This document shows, piece by piece, positions 1 through 6,506 of a stretch of 11,912 bases of DNA. The stretch lies in the NCBI GenBank assembly GCA_900757255.1, contig CAAENE010000102.1:1-11912 (forward strand), written 5' to 3'. The DNA comes from Clostridia bacterium. Its GTDB lineage: Bacteria; Bacillota; Clostridia; HGM11514. The first letter of the stretch is position 1. Each line of letters begins with the position of its first letter. Under the pieces are notes generated by a model. The model worked only from the letters and a program-made list of their open reading frames with translations, was not told the DNA's origin and ran no database searches. Position numbers and translations under genes: made by a program.

Positions 1-23
1 CCTTGGTCACATCTGCGACTTGG

Positions 24-926
24 TTATAACGCCGTCTGTGTATCGTTGGGGTCTCCATTGACAGCCAGGTCATACTCCTCGGACCAATCTAAATCCCGGA
101 ACCCTTCTCCGCGCGGGTCGTTTTGTATAAATTCAGTTAAAAGATCCAGCATATCCTTCGTCCATGTATTTTTGTCAATCTGCGCTGTTGTAAATTTATT
201 CTGCGTAATCATTTCAAATCCAAAAACGTCCTTGATCTGTGTTTTGGCCGCCCCGTCAACAACTTCTGCAACCAGGTGGCTCGGGATGAACAGGACGCCG
301 CCGCCTGCACCGAACACAACGTCTCCCGGCAGACAAATGGCATTGCCAATACGGGTCGCGGTATTAAACCCTTTCATGACAAAATCACGAATCGGAGTCG
401 GGTCAATACCCCGGTAATACACCTGTACACCCTCTACCTTTTTCATCTGTTCGGTATCGCGGATACCGCCCCAGATAACACCGCCGCCTGTTTTGGTTTT
501 TGTCTTAATAGCGGTGGTCAGATTTCCGCCTAAAAAAGTCCCTTTATAAATCTTATCATACATATCGGCAACTACTACGTCGCCCTCTACCAGCGAATCG
601 ATCACCCATTGGTTATAATTACCCTTGCGGCCCTCCTGCATCCCAATTTCAAACATGGTCTCATGCAGGTCAGGCCGGGTCGGACAGAACTCACAGGTGA
701 CCGCCCGCCCAATCAGTTTGCGGCCATCGTCATGCAGGGTCTTCAGCCTTCCTTCAAACTGGCTTTCATACCCTTTGACAAAAATCGGCTTCCACACCTC
801 TTCCAGCGTCAAGCTCCTAAGTGCTTTCAAATACTTATCTGCAACCTTCGGCCGTCCATCAGGGAACCGTTCCCCCTTCCACTGCGGCGTCAGCGCAATA
901 ATTTCTTCTTTGACATTAAAATGCAT
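24..926 (-). CDS. RraA-like family protein, long (300-residue) form; possible aldolase/decarboxylase
   Basis: The central region (about residues 70-225) matches the RraA-like fold shared by the RNase E regulator RraA and by metal-dependent 4-hydroxy-4-methyl-2-oxoglutarate/oxaloacetate aldolases. Visible marks are EGDVVVAD (114-121), FLGGN (131-135), GGGVIWGGIRD (147-157, with Arg156-Asp157) and PGDVVFGAGGGVLFIP (200-215). Classical RraA is about 160 residues. This protein has about 70 extra at the N-terminus, including the WKGERFPDGRP stretch, and about 70 extra at the C-terminus. That matches a longer subfamily often annotated 'RraA family' or, misleadingly, 'demethylmenaquinone methyltransferase'. 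The start ATG follows GAGGTGAG at 5-6 nt. The gene is downstream of lacI but behind a terminator, with its own operator-like site, so it is probably a LacI-controlled catabolic gene. The fold is clear; the reaction is not. The aldolase motif spacing deviates (see findings). Confidence 0.85.
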   Translation of the reverse strand: MHFNVKEEIIALTPQWKGERFPDGRPKVADKYLKALRSLTLEEVWKPIFVKGYESQFEGRLKTLHDDGRKLIGRAVTCEFCPTRPDLHETMFEIGMQEGRKGNYNQWVIDSLVEGDVVVADMYDKIYKGTFLGGNLTTAIKTKTKTGGGVIWGGIRDTEQMKKVEGVQVYYRGIDPTPIRDFVMKGFNTATRIGNAICLPGDVVFGAGGGVLFIPSHLVAEVVDGAAKTQIKDVFGFEMITQNKFTTAQIDKNTWTKDMLDLLTEFIQNDPRGEGFRDLDWSEEYDLAVNGDPNDTQTAL

Positions 927-941
927 ATTCTCACCTCATTT

Positions 942-974
942 ATAATAATGGAAACAACAGAAACGTTTCTTCAA
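942..974 (-). promoter_or_regulatory. Possible promoter of the RraA-like gene (weak)
   Basis: On the minus strand TTGAAG (974-969) could be a -35, with CATTAT (950-945) 18 bp downstream as a poor -10. An overlapping TATTAT (947-942) is a better -10 but then has no well-spaced -35. A promoter is expected here because a terminator separates this gene from lacI. The operator-like palindrome would sit in the spacer, which fits repression. The exact elements are uncertain. Confidence 0.35.
957..972. promoter_or_regulatory. LacI-type operator-like palindrome upstream of the RraA-like gene
   Basis: The perfect 12-bp palindrome AGAAACGTTTCT occupies 959-970. Over 16 bp the site agrees at 12 positions with the palindrome at the lacI promoter (2053-2068). 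It lies 33 bp upstream of the RraA-like start codon, between the lacI terminator and that gene. This is typical of LacI-family operators, with a CG centre and A/T-rich arms. The likely binder is the neighbouring LacI protein. It could instead be a degenerate CcpA (cre) site, but it lacks the flanking TG...CA bases of the cre consensus. Confidence 0.55.
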
Positions 975-980
975 CTGCTA

Positions 981-1019
981 AAAGAAAAAACGGGATACTG
1001 TTCAAATACTGGAATCCCG
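981..1019 (-). terminator. Rho-independent terminator of lacI, overlapping its 3' end
   Basis: Read on the minus strand, CGGGAT (1019-1014) pairs with ATCCCG (996-991) around a 17-nt loop. The next bases, 990-981, read TTTTTTCTTT. The 5' arm is made from the last lacI codons (Arg-Asp) and the stop codon (1004-1002) sits in the loop. The stem is only 6 bp with a large loop, so efficiency may be moderate. Confidence 0.6.
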
Positions 1020-2003
1020 AATCATCAGAGAACATTCCGGAGATTCAATGTCAGACCCCGCCCGTCCTTCTATCTGGTCCATCACAAGACGAGCCGCCAT
1101 TGAACCCATTTCAAAGCCTGGTACCTTAACCGTACTGAGTGATGGGAATAAATATTCTGAAAAAGGCATGGTATTGCAGGCAATAATCGAAAACTGCTGC
1201 GGCACATCAATTTTCTGTTTCCAGGCTTCTTTCAGGACAATTTGGGCAGTATCGGATTTATTTGCAACAACTGCGCGAAATTCACCGATTCGATTGGGTA
1301 CATTTTTTACATTACAGACCGATTCTTTTAAATTGGCTTGCTGCATAGCGTCATGATACCCACGGTAACGCTCTTTGAGCTCGTTATACTGCAAATCGGG
1401 AGTAACATAAGTAATCTCGCTAAAACCCTTCCGAATCAGATATTTGGTTGCCAGCTTTGCCGAACCGTAAAAATCAATATTAACATAACTCACGCCGGGC
1501 AGGCTGGTATGCCCATTAATGACCGTAAACGGAATCTTTGCTTCCTGCATTTTATGGATATGTTCCTGTTCGTCAATTAAACCAAACTCTTCATAGGGCG
1601 CAATAAACACAATCCCGTCCACCGTCATATCGTAAAAATAATCGAGATAATCATATTTTTCCGCAGTATCGTGCCGGCTGCACAAAACAATCCGGTAGCC
1701 ATTTTCTTCTGCCGCCGTGCTGATACCGTTGAGCATTTTTGCAAAAATGCCGCCCTCAATTTCCCAATAAGCCACAATACCGATACATTTTGAACGCTTG
1801 GTGCGCATTCCGCTGGCAAAACGGTTAGGGACATAATCCAGCTTATTTGCCGCGTCAAAGACCTTTTTTTTGGTAGCCTCACTGATAGATACATTCTTCG
1901 AATGGTTCAGGACATAGGATACGACTGAAATGCTGACACCCGCCTCTTTTGCAACATCTTTTATCGTAACCTTTTTTTTATTCTGAGTCAATTCGTTTGC
2001 CAT
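1002..2003 (-). CDS. LacI-family transcriptional repressor
   Basis: A 333-residue protein of normal LacI/GalR length. The N-terminal helix-turn-helix is plain: VTIKDVAKEAGVSISVVSYVLN (about residues 12-33). It is followed by the hinge helix region YVPNRFASGMRTKRSK (57-72). The rest is a periplasmic-binding-protein-like sensor domain starting at CIGIVAYW and running through DGIVFIAP, IPFTVING, the GSAKLATKYLIRKGF segment and the conserved C-terminal LSTVKVPGFEMGSMAARLVMDQI. A TTG codon 21 nt upstream could extend the frame. The ATG at 2003 is preferred because AAAGGGG lies 5 nt before it. The gene has its own promoter with an operator-like palindrome over the transcription start, so autoregulation is likely, and the adjacent RraA-like gene carries a matching site. 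The effector is unknown; sugars or sugar phosphates are usual for the family. Confidence 0.93.
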   Translation of the reverse strand: MANELTQNKKKVTIKDVAKEAGVSISVVSYVLNHSKNVSISEATKKKVFDAANKLDYVPNRFASGMRTKRSKCIGIVAYWEIEGGIFAKMLNGISTAAEENGYRIVLCSRHDTAEKYDYLDYFYDMTVDGIVFIAPYEEFGLIDEQEHIHKMQEAKIPFTVINGHTSLPGVSYVNIDFYGSAKLATKYLIRKGFSEITYVTPDLQYNELKERYRGYHDAMQQANLKESVCNVKNVPNRIGEFRAVVANKSDTAQIVLKEAWKQKIDVPQQFSIIACNTMPFSEYLFPSLSTVKVPGFEMGSMAARLVMDQIEGRAGSDIESPECSLMIRDSSI

Positions 2004-2052
2004 TCCTGCCCCTTTCTGAATCAAAAGACTTTATTTTCTATGTATATTGCCA

Positions 2053-2068
2053 ATAGAAACATTTCTAT
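2053..2068. promoter_or_regulatory. LacI-type operator-like palindrome at the lacI promoter
   Basis: ATAGAAA and TTTCTAT (7-bp perfect arms) flank a central CA. The site touches the downstream edge of the lacI -10 hexamer and covers the expected transcription start. A repressor bound here would block initiation. It shares the core AGAAAC(A/G)TTTCT with the site at 957-972. Confidence 0.65.
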
Positions 2069-2095
2069 AATAGCATAGAATCAGTTTCATGTCAA
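2067..2095 (-). promoter_or_regulatory. Sigma-A-type promoter of lacI
   Basis: On the minus strand the -35 TTGACA (2095-2090) is a perfect match. A 17-bp spacer follows, then the -10 TATTAT (2072-2067, 5 of 6 consensus). The expected start is near 2060, leaving a leader of about 56 nt before the ATG at 2003. It lies just downstream of the terminator of the preceding operon. Confidence 0.8.
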
Positions 2096-2099
2096 TATC

Positions 2100-2133
2100 A
2101 AAAGTAAAAGCAGCCGCTGATTATCAGCGGCTG
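2100..2133 (-). terminator. Rho-independent terminator of the isomerase/esterase/710-residue operon
   Basis: CAGCCGCTGA (2111-2120) and TCAGCGGCTG (2124-2133) form a perfect 10-bp GC-rich stem with a 3-nt loop. On the minus strand it is followed by CTTTTACTTTT (2110-2100). It begins 7 nt after the stop codon of the 710-residue protein gene. The other side is also A/T rich, but no plus-strand gene leads into it. Confidence 0.85.
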
Positions 2134-2139
2134 TTATTA

Positions 2140-4272
2140 TTATTTTTCGATATCCCGGCGCGGCATGCTGACCAAAACCGTACCGGTAATGTTTCTCATT
2201 TCAAAATAATTTTCGTGCCATTCCCCCTCGTATTCATCGGATAGAATAAACGGCCAGGGTGAATTGAGCAGACAATCGGTATTGCGGATACAGTACTTTT
2301 CTGGAAAGACGCGGACGGTCGCATCCTTGAGCCCTTCTATCAAAATCCTGCGGCGGTAAAAATAGCTGACCGGCGTTTCCTCCCGACAGGATATGTGCCC
2401 ATCCTTCTGCTCTACAAAGATACGGCATTCCCTGTGCTCACAACGCGGCAAATGGTAGGTAGAAAAACCAGCTTTGAGATCGGTTTCATACCCCAATAGC
2501 AGCGGCGCGCCCCATGGAAATTGCAGAGATAAGCCGACGGTGGTGTCGTGATTGCAGACAGAAAAGAAAAATCCGTTATCTGACCGGTTGACCATAAGAA
2601 CAGGGGTCTTTCTATCCTCGGCGGTCTTTTGCAGCCGGATTTTCATACCAAACTGTTCCAGCACTTTACGAAACTGAGTGCTTTCCTGTACCCATGCCGC
2701 CGCAGACTTCTCTTTTCTTACTGTTTCATAAGCAGCATTTTTGCCTTTTCCGTAAAAAATGACCCTTCCGCCTTCCCTTGCAAACTGGATTACCGCCTTT
2801 TCAAAATCCGAATCCTGTTCCGGAACAGGCGTAACCAAAATACTGTCCTGATAAATCGACCAATCGGTTTGGCGGATAAAGCTGGTAGTAGACACCACCA
2901 TGCTGACCGGCACAGCGTCGTTGATGATATCGCGGACAAACCAGTCCCCCTCATACATCTGCCGAAGAGCTGTTTCTCCATGGCTTTCCATATATTCATC
3001 AAAGGGGTACAGCCAAACGAGCGGAGCCGGCGCATCAGGTGCGTCCTTATATGCTTTGTGCAAATGCGGAATAGGCTCGGTTACACAGCTCTGCGGCATT
3101 TCTCCAAAGCTGTTGTCAATACTCAACAGGTTTAAATGATCCGGCTTTTGTACCTGCCCGAATTGATCTATCCGGGCAACCGCCATAGGCAGATAGATGT
3201 CGTGCGGCTGTCCCTCATAACGGTCATACCAGGGCGAATTAGCCCACCATGGATCATGGATATAGTAGCGGAACAGATAGGAGTTTTCCGGCAGTTCCGC
3301 AATTCTTGACAGATACCCCATAATCTCAAGTCCGAAATCCTGATTCAATGCGGCCCAGGGGGAATTTGGTGGCGGCAGAAGGCCGAACCCGCCGTCATAA
3401 ATACTTTTAAGCGGTACGCCATCCTTTGCATAGTCAATACCGGCCGACAGATTAGTTCCCCGCGTTTCTATCGGGAAATCAGGGCAATCTTTGCGGAACA
3501 GGGTCCAAAAGGACAAAACCTTTTCACGGATTTCATCAAACTTCTCTGTATGGAAGTCTTTTCCGTCATAAATAGCGCCAACCGCATCCCACGGCTCAGC
3601 CCCAAAACCAAAACCATTGGAGAGCCACAGATAATCAAACCCCATATCCTTCAAAAAGACGTTGCACTGCTTTGCAAAAAATGTCGCAAAAGGCATACCT
3701 TCCGTAATTTTACCGCTGGCGTAAGAAGTGTCGTCCGCATGCAGGGTGTGATAGGCGCAGACAAAGGACAAATCATTTTGTGATTTATAATCAAATTCAG
3801 CGCAGATTTCCGGATGCTTTTCGTATTTAAAATGTGATTTAGCAAATTCGGGGCCGGGGTCAAAGGTTTCTCCCACCCGAATTTTTCTACTTCCCAGCAC
3901 TTCCCGTCCGGCCTTTTTAAGTGCCGCGATAATTCTTTGAAGCGTGCCGTAGGTCATAACAGGCGGCTCGTCCATATACAGATAAGTCTTTGCATGCAGG
4001 CCGATTTTGTCCGGATCTCCTTCACAATCATAGCTCGCCTTCGGGTTGGCATTGCCAATATATTTGCACCAATCGAACTCTTCCTGCAAATTCCCCTTAT
4101 AGTCCAAAATTTCAGAACCGTCGGCAGTCCATAACAAAACGGAAACCGTTTCAGCGTCCCGCACCAAGGGTTTCCAGTCCTCGAAAACTTTGGTGCAGAC
4201 CTTCTGAATAGATTCGTCATCTGTTTGCCGAAATGGTTTTAAGCTCATTTCCAGGGTGATATTGGGAAACAT
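2140..4272 (-). CDS. Uncharacterised 710-residue protein, probable barrel enzyme of glycoside-hydrolase type
   Basis: I cannot name a family. The start is the ATG at 4272, preceded by GGAGG at 8 nt; the frame runs further upstream only by overlapping the esterase gene. There is no signal peptide or membrane segment, so it is probably cytoplasmic. Residues 1-430 show repeated strand-like segments ending in acidic or polar residues, as in a (beta/alpha)8 barrel: NITLEMSLKPF (4-14), SVLLWTADGSE (44-54), KIRVGETFDPGPEF (130-143), YLWLSNGFGFGAEPW (214-228), PIETRGTNLS (267-276), RYYIHDPWW (335-343), NLLSIDNSFGEMP (381-393) and LVWLYPFDEY (418-427). Residues about 475-510, with AVIQFAREGGRVIFYG, resemble the Rossmann-like domain that follows the barrel in some beta-galactosidases. 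The C-terminus (555-700) looks beta-rich. As the last gene of an operon with an isomerase and an esterase, a glycosidase role is plausible but inferred. Confidence 0.75.
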   Translation of the reverse strand: MFPNITLEMSLKPFRQTDDESIQKVCTKVFEDWKPLVRDAETVSVLLWTADGSEILDYKGNLQEEFDWCKYIGNANPKASYDCEGDPDKIGLHAKTYLYMDEPPVMTYGTLQRIIAALKKAGREVLGSRKIRVGETFDPGPEFAKSHFKYEKHPEICAEFDYKSQNDLSFVCAYHTLHADDTSYASGKITEGMPFATFFAKQCNVFLKDMGFDYLWLSNGFGFGAEPWDAVGAIYDGKDFHTEKFDEIREKVLSFWTLFRKDCPDFPIETRGTNLSAGIDYAKDGVPLKSIYDGGFGLLPPPNSPWAALNQDFGLEIMGYLSRIAELPENSYLFRYYIHDPWWANSPWYDRYEGQPHDIYLPMAVARIDQFGQVQKPDHLNLLSIDNSFGEMPQSCVTEPIPHLHKAYKDAPDAPAPLVWLYPFDEYMESHGETALRQMYEGDWFVRDIINDAVPVSMVVSTTSFIRQTDWSIYQDSILVTPVPEQDSDFEKAVIQFAREGGRVIFYGKGKNAAYETVRKEKSAAAWVQESTQFRKVLEQFGMKIRLQKTAEDRKTPVLMVNRSDNGFFFSVCNHDTTVGLSLQFPWGAPLLLGYETDLKAGFSTYHLPRCEHRECRIFVEQKDGHISCREETPVSYFYRRRILIEGLKDATVRVFPEKYCIRNTDCLLNSPWPFILSDEYEGEWHENYFEMRNITGTVLVSMPRRDIEK

Positions 4273-4285
4273 CAAATTTTCCTCC

Positions 4286-4963
4286 TTATTCATAAAAAAT
4301 CGTATCAAACAGGCAAGCCGCAAACAGCTCGTGCATGTCCCGCCTTGGATGGTTAATATAATTTGCCAGCAGAGAGGTGGTATCGGCCCCAATCGCGGCG
4401 AGCTGTTTCCATTTACGGTAGCAGTCACAAACCGCCACCCTGTATTGTGCCGCTGTTTTCATTGCAGCTTCAACAAACAAGTCCATTTTACCGCTGTTTT
4501 GAAATTCCATAGTGAGCTTTGCATAATCACGCAAATCAGGATCTAAGCGGGCCTCTAATCTGGTATTGAGCATATTCGGCGTCATAAAGATGGTTTCGGC
4601 CGGACTGACTCTTTCGAAAATCTCAGACAATGCTTTTTGATATTCTTCTACCTTCCCATTAACATCATTGAGACCAAAACAGACAATGACCAAATCGGGC
4701 GAATAGGCCAACACATCCCTTTCCAGCCTGCCGGCAGCGTGTTTTGCTGTCTTACCGCCAATTCCGGCGTTGATCATCTGAACCGGCATTTTTGGAAAAA
4801 CAGCATTGATTTTGTTTTTCAGCAGATGATGATACACCGACTGATAGTCAAAATGATTATGTTCAAAGCTGCCCTGTGTCACGCTGTCCCCCAGACAAAC
4901 AATTTTACAGGGACCGGATTCATTGACGTCGCAGTTAAGCTTTTCAACAAATTTTTTCATCAT
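4286..4963 (-). CDS. SGNH/GDSL-family hydrolase, probable carbohydrate esterase
   Basis: The SGNH blocks appear in order in this 225-residue protein. Block I is CLGDSVTQG (23-31) with nucleophile Ser27. Block II is NAGIGG with Gly68. Block III is VIVCFGLND (92-100) with Asn99. Block V is INHPRRDMH (203-211), with His205 as the likely catalytic His and a second His at 211. The usual Asp three residues before that His is replaced by Tyr202. There is no signal peptide, so it should act inside the cell, for example removing acetyl groups from an imported sugar; this substrate is inferred. Its ATG overlaps the stop of the isomerase-like gene (ATGA), implying translational coupling, with AAAGGGTG as ribosome site. 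Two Met codons stand in tandem, so the start could be 3 nt later. Its stop is followed immediately by the GGAGG of the next gene. Confidence 0.88.
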   Translation of the reverse strand: MMKKFVEKLNCDVNESGPCKIVCLGDSVTQGSFEHNHFDYQSVYHHLLKNKINAVFPKMPVQMINAGIGGKTAKHAAGRLERDVLAYSPDLVIVCFGLNDVNGKVEEYQKALSEIFERVSPAETIFMTPNMLNTRLEARLDPDLRDYAKLTMEFQNSGKMDLFVEAAMKTAAQYRVAVCDCYRKWKQLAAIGADTTSLLANYINHPRRDMHELFAACLFDTIFYE

Positions 4964-6405
4964 TTTACAATCACCCTTTCAATACCGAGAGCATCTGCAA
5001 TTTTCGCGATCGTATCCGCATGATGCCCGATTCCAAGAGCATAATGGTGCGTCGGGCCTTCCATGACCCATTTTTTGATAAATTCCCGGGTGGTAGGTTC
5101 AAAGAAGCCCCGTGTATTGGTGTTTCCGGTCGGTGGTATTGGACCGGCCTTAGAAATTCCCTCGCCGATTACAAATTTAAATCCGCCCGACGCATTGTGT
5201 GTAATACCAAGCATGGTGATGGGTCCTTCTTTGATTTTAAATTCAACCGACGCTCCGCTGCCCGGCTTTCCATGATATTTTTTCAAGCTTCGCAGAACAG
5301 GCTTGCCTTCAGCGATTTTAAGATGGTGCGGCCCATCGTGCCCCACCAAGATAAAATCCTCCCGAAAATCAAAGGGATGAAATTCTGCAAAGCTGCCGCC
5401 GATATTGAGCCGGTCCATAATCAGCATTGCAATACAGGTTTTCGCATCATATTCGCCGCACATCGGAATCCCCTGTGCGTTCAGAATAGAATTGCCGACG
5501 ATAAAGGAAGAGACAGCCTGCCTTTGAACAGATCCCGGCAGCCCCTCATAATAATAAGCAAGTCCAGTTAAATGGCATTGCTCTACCAACCGGTCTAATG
5601 CGCAGGCTGTTTTCGCGGCCTGGTGCAGGTCTTCCGGCGTTAGCTTCTGCGTAACCGGATCGGATGCCGGATCGGGCATATCAAATTCCGACTCAATCAG
5701 CGCAATCTTTTCTCTGATATTCTCCGGTGATATCAATTCATACTGAGCAATAACGTCCTCAATTTCCAGCAAGGGCAGATGGATACCGAACGCGGCCGAT
5801 AACGCCGTTGGGTCGGCATGCATATCGTACATCGCCTCCAAAACATGCCCCATCAGACCGATTCTGGCGCCTTTTAAACTATTCAATACCTTTGCGATCG
5901 CACACCACTTGGCAATCTCGCTTTCCGCTTCAGCATCTTGGTGCAGCGTGCCGATAATGACATCAGCAACCGGTTTTCCAAGGCGCACAGCAACGCCGGT
6001 AAATTCAGGCACCGAACAGATATTGTCATTCTCCAGCTGCAGATAGGTACTGGCCCGGGAATAGTCGAGTCCAGAAAGAGGCTGAAGAGCGGTAAGGACA
6101 ATCGGGCAGCCGGCCCTTTGCACAATGGGCGCAAATACCGACGAAGTCGCATAGGTAGCCATATTACAGAACAGGATATCCACACCCGCCGCCTGTATTT
6201 GATCGACTGCTGCAAAAGCCTTCTCACTACTGTCAATCATGCCAAAATCAATAATCTGAACATCATTTTTTTCAATCAGTTTTTGAAACTCGCTGTGATA
6301 TCCCATCAGAGAATCAAGCAGGCCCTCGAACTGCTGCCAGTATACCGCGTGCCCGACTGCAAAGATACCGATTTTAGCAGTCGGTATTACTTTCCGTTCA
6401 ATCAT
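4960..6405 (-). CDS. L-fucose/L-arabinose isomerase family-like protein
   Basis: The layout of this 481-residue protein fits the L-fucose/L-arabinose isomerase superfamily. A Rossmann-like N-terminal domain (KIGIFAVGH at 11-19) is followed by a second one (ARIGLMGHVLEAMYDM at 180-195), where ILFCNMATYATSSVF (77-91) fits the sugar-binding region. The C-terminal catalytic part has GLAYYYEGLPG (281-291), CGEYDAKTCIAMLIMDRL (316-333), SFAEFHPFDF (338-347), VGHDGPHHLKIAEGKPVLR (354-372) and ALGIGHHADTIAKIADALGI (456-475). By analogy with the two Glu and two His metal ligands of AraA, I propose Glu287, Glu318, His343 and His461. Such enzymes interconvert aldoses and ketoses with Mn2+. The exact sugar cannot be read from sequence. 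It is the first gene of the operon, with GAGGGG 6 nt before the ATG and a leader of about 19 nt from the palindromic promoter. Confidence 0.85.
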   Translation of the reverse strand: MIERKVIPTAKIGIFAVGHAVYWQQFEGLLDSLMGYHSEFQKLIEKNDVQIIDFGMIDSSEKAFAAVDQIQAAGVDILFCNMATYATSSVFAPIVQRAGCPIVLTALQPLSGLDYSRASTYLQLENDNICSVPEFTGVAVRLGKPVADVIIGTLHQDAEAESEIAKWCAIAKVLNSLKGARIGLMGHVLEAMYDMHADPTALSAAFGIHLPLLEIEDVIAQYELISPENIREKIALIESEFDMPDPASDPVTQKLTPEDLHQAAKTACALDRLVEQCHLTGLAYYYEGLPGSVQRQAVSSFIVGNSILNAQGIPMCGEYDAKTCIAMLIMDRLNIGGSFAEFHPFDFREDFILVGHDGPHHLKIAEGKPVLRSLKKYHGKPGSGASVEFKIKEGPITMLGITHNASGGFKFVIGEGISKAGPIPPTGNTNTRGFFEPTTREFIKKWVMEGPTHHYALGIGHHADTIAKIADALGIERVIVK

Positions 6406-6426
6406 AAATAATCCCCTCGTTTTTTA

Positions 6427-6460
6427 CTTGATTATATCTTTGAAATGGGATATAATCAAG
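6427..6460. promoter_or_regulatory. Mirror-image divergent promoter: two identical overlapping promoters in one inverted repeat
   Basis: CTTGATTATATC (6427-6438) and GATATAATCAAG (6449-6460) are perfect 12-bp inverted arms with a 10-nt asymmetric centre. On the plus strand this reads TTGATT (6428-6433), 17 bp, TATAAT (6451-6456). On the minus strand it reads TTGATT (6459-6454), 17 bp, TATAAT (6436-6431). Each -35 is therefore the complement of part of the other promoter's -10 region. Expected starts are near 6463 (towards araC) and 6424 (towards the isomerase operon). Both -10 hexamers are full consensus and both spacers are optimal. Confidence 0.8.
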
Positions 6461-6506
6461 AGCGAAAATAAATATAAACTTGTATAAAATAAAGGTGTGA
6501 AACTAA

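Noticed and set aside
609..1103. 164-codon plus-strand frame across the lacI/RraA-like junction
   Set aside because: It runs antisense through two real genes and the operator/terminator region, with no recognisable protein content.
2004..2024. TTG start extending LacI by seven residues
   Set aside because: These codons overlap the AAAGGGG ribosome site of the ATG at 2003, and LacI proteins normally begin near the helix-turn-helix.
2814..2829. Perfect 16-bp palindrome CCTGTTCCGGAACAGG
   Set aside because: It lies inside the 710-residue protein gene and is explained by the codons for Pro-Val-Pro-Glu-Gln; there is no promoter nearby, so chance is a fair explanation.
4139..4154. cre-like sequence GGAAACCGTTTCA
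   Set aside because: It has three mismatches to the CcpA consensus by my alignment and lies inside a coding region far from a promoter.
4273..4428. Upstream in-frame extension of the 710-residue protein to 762 residues
   Set aside because: It overlaps the well-supported esterase gene by over 140 nt, and the ATG at 4272 has an ideal GGAGG 8 nt before it.
5020..5571. 183-codon open frame on the plus strand inside the isomerase-like gene
   Set aside because: It is antisense to a gene with clear family motifs; the translation has no recognisable domain.
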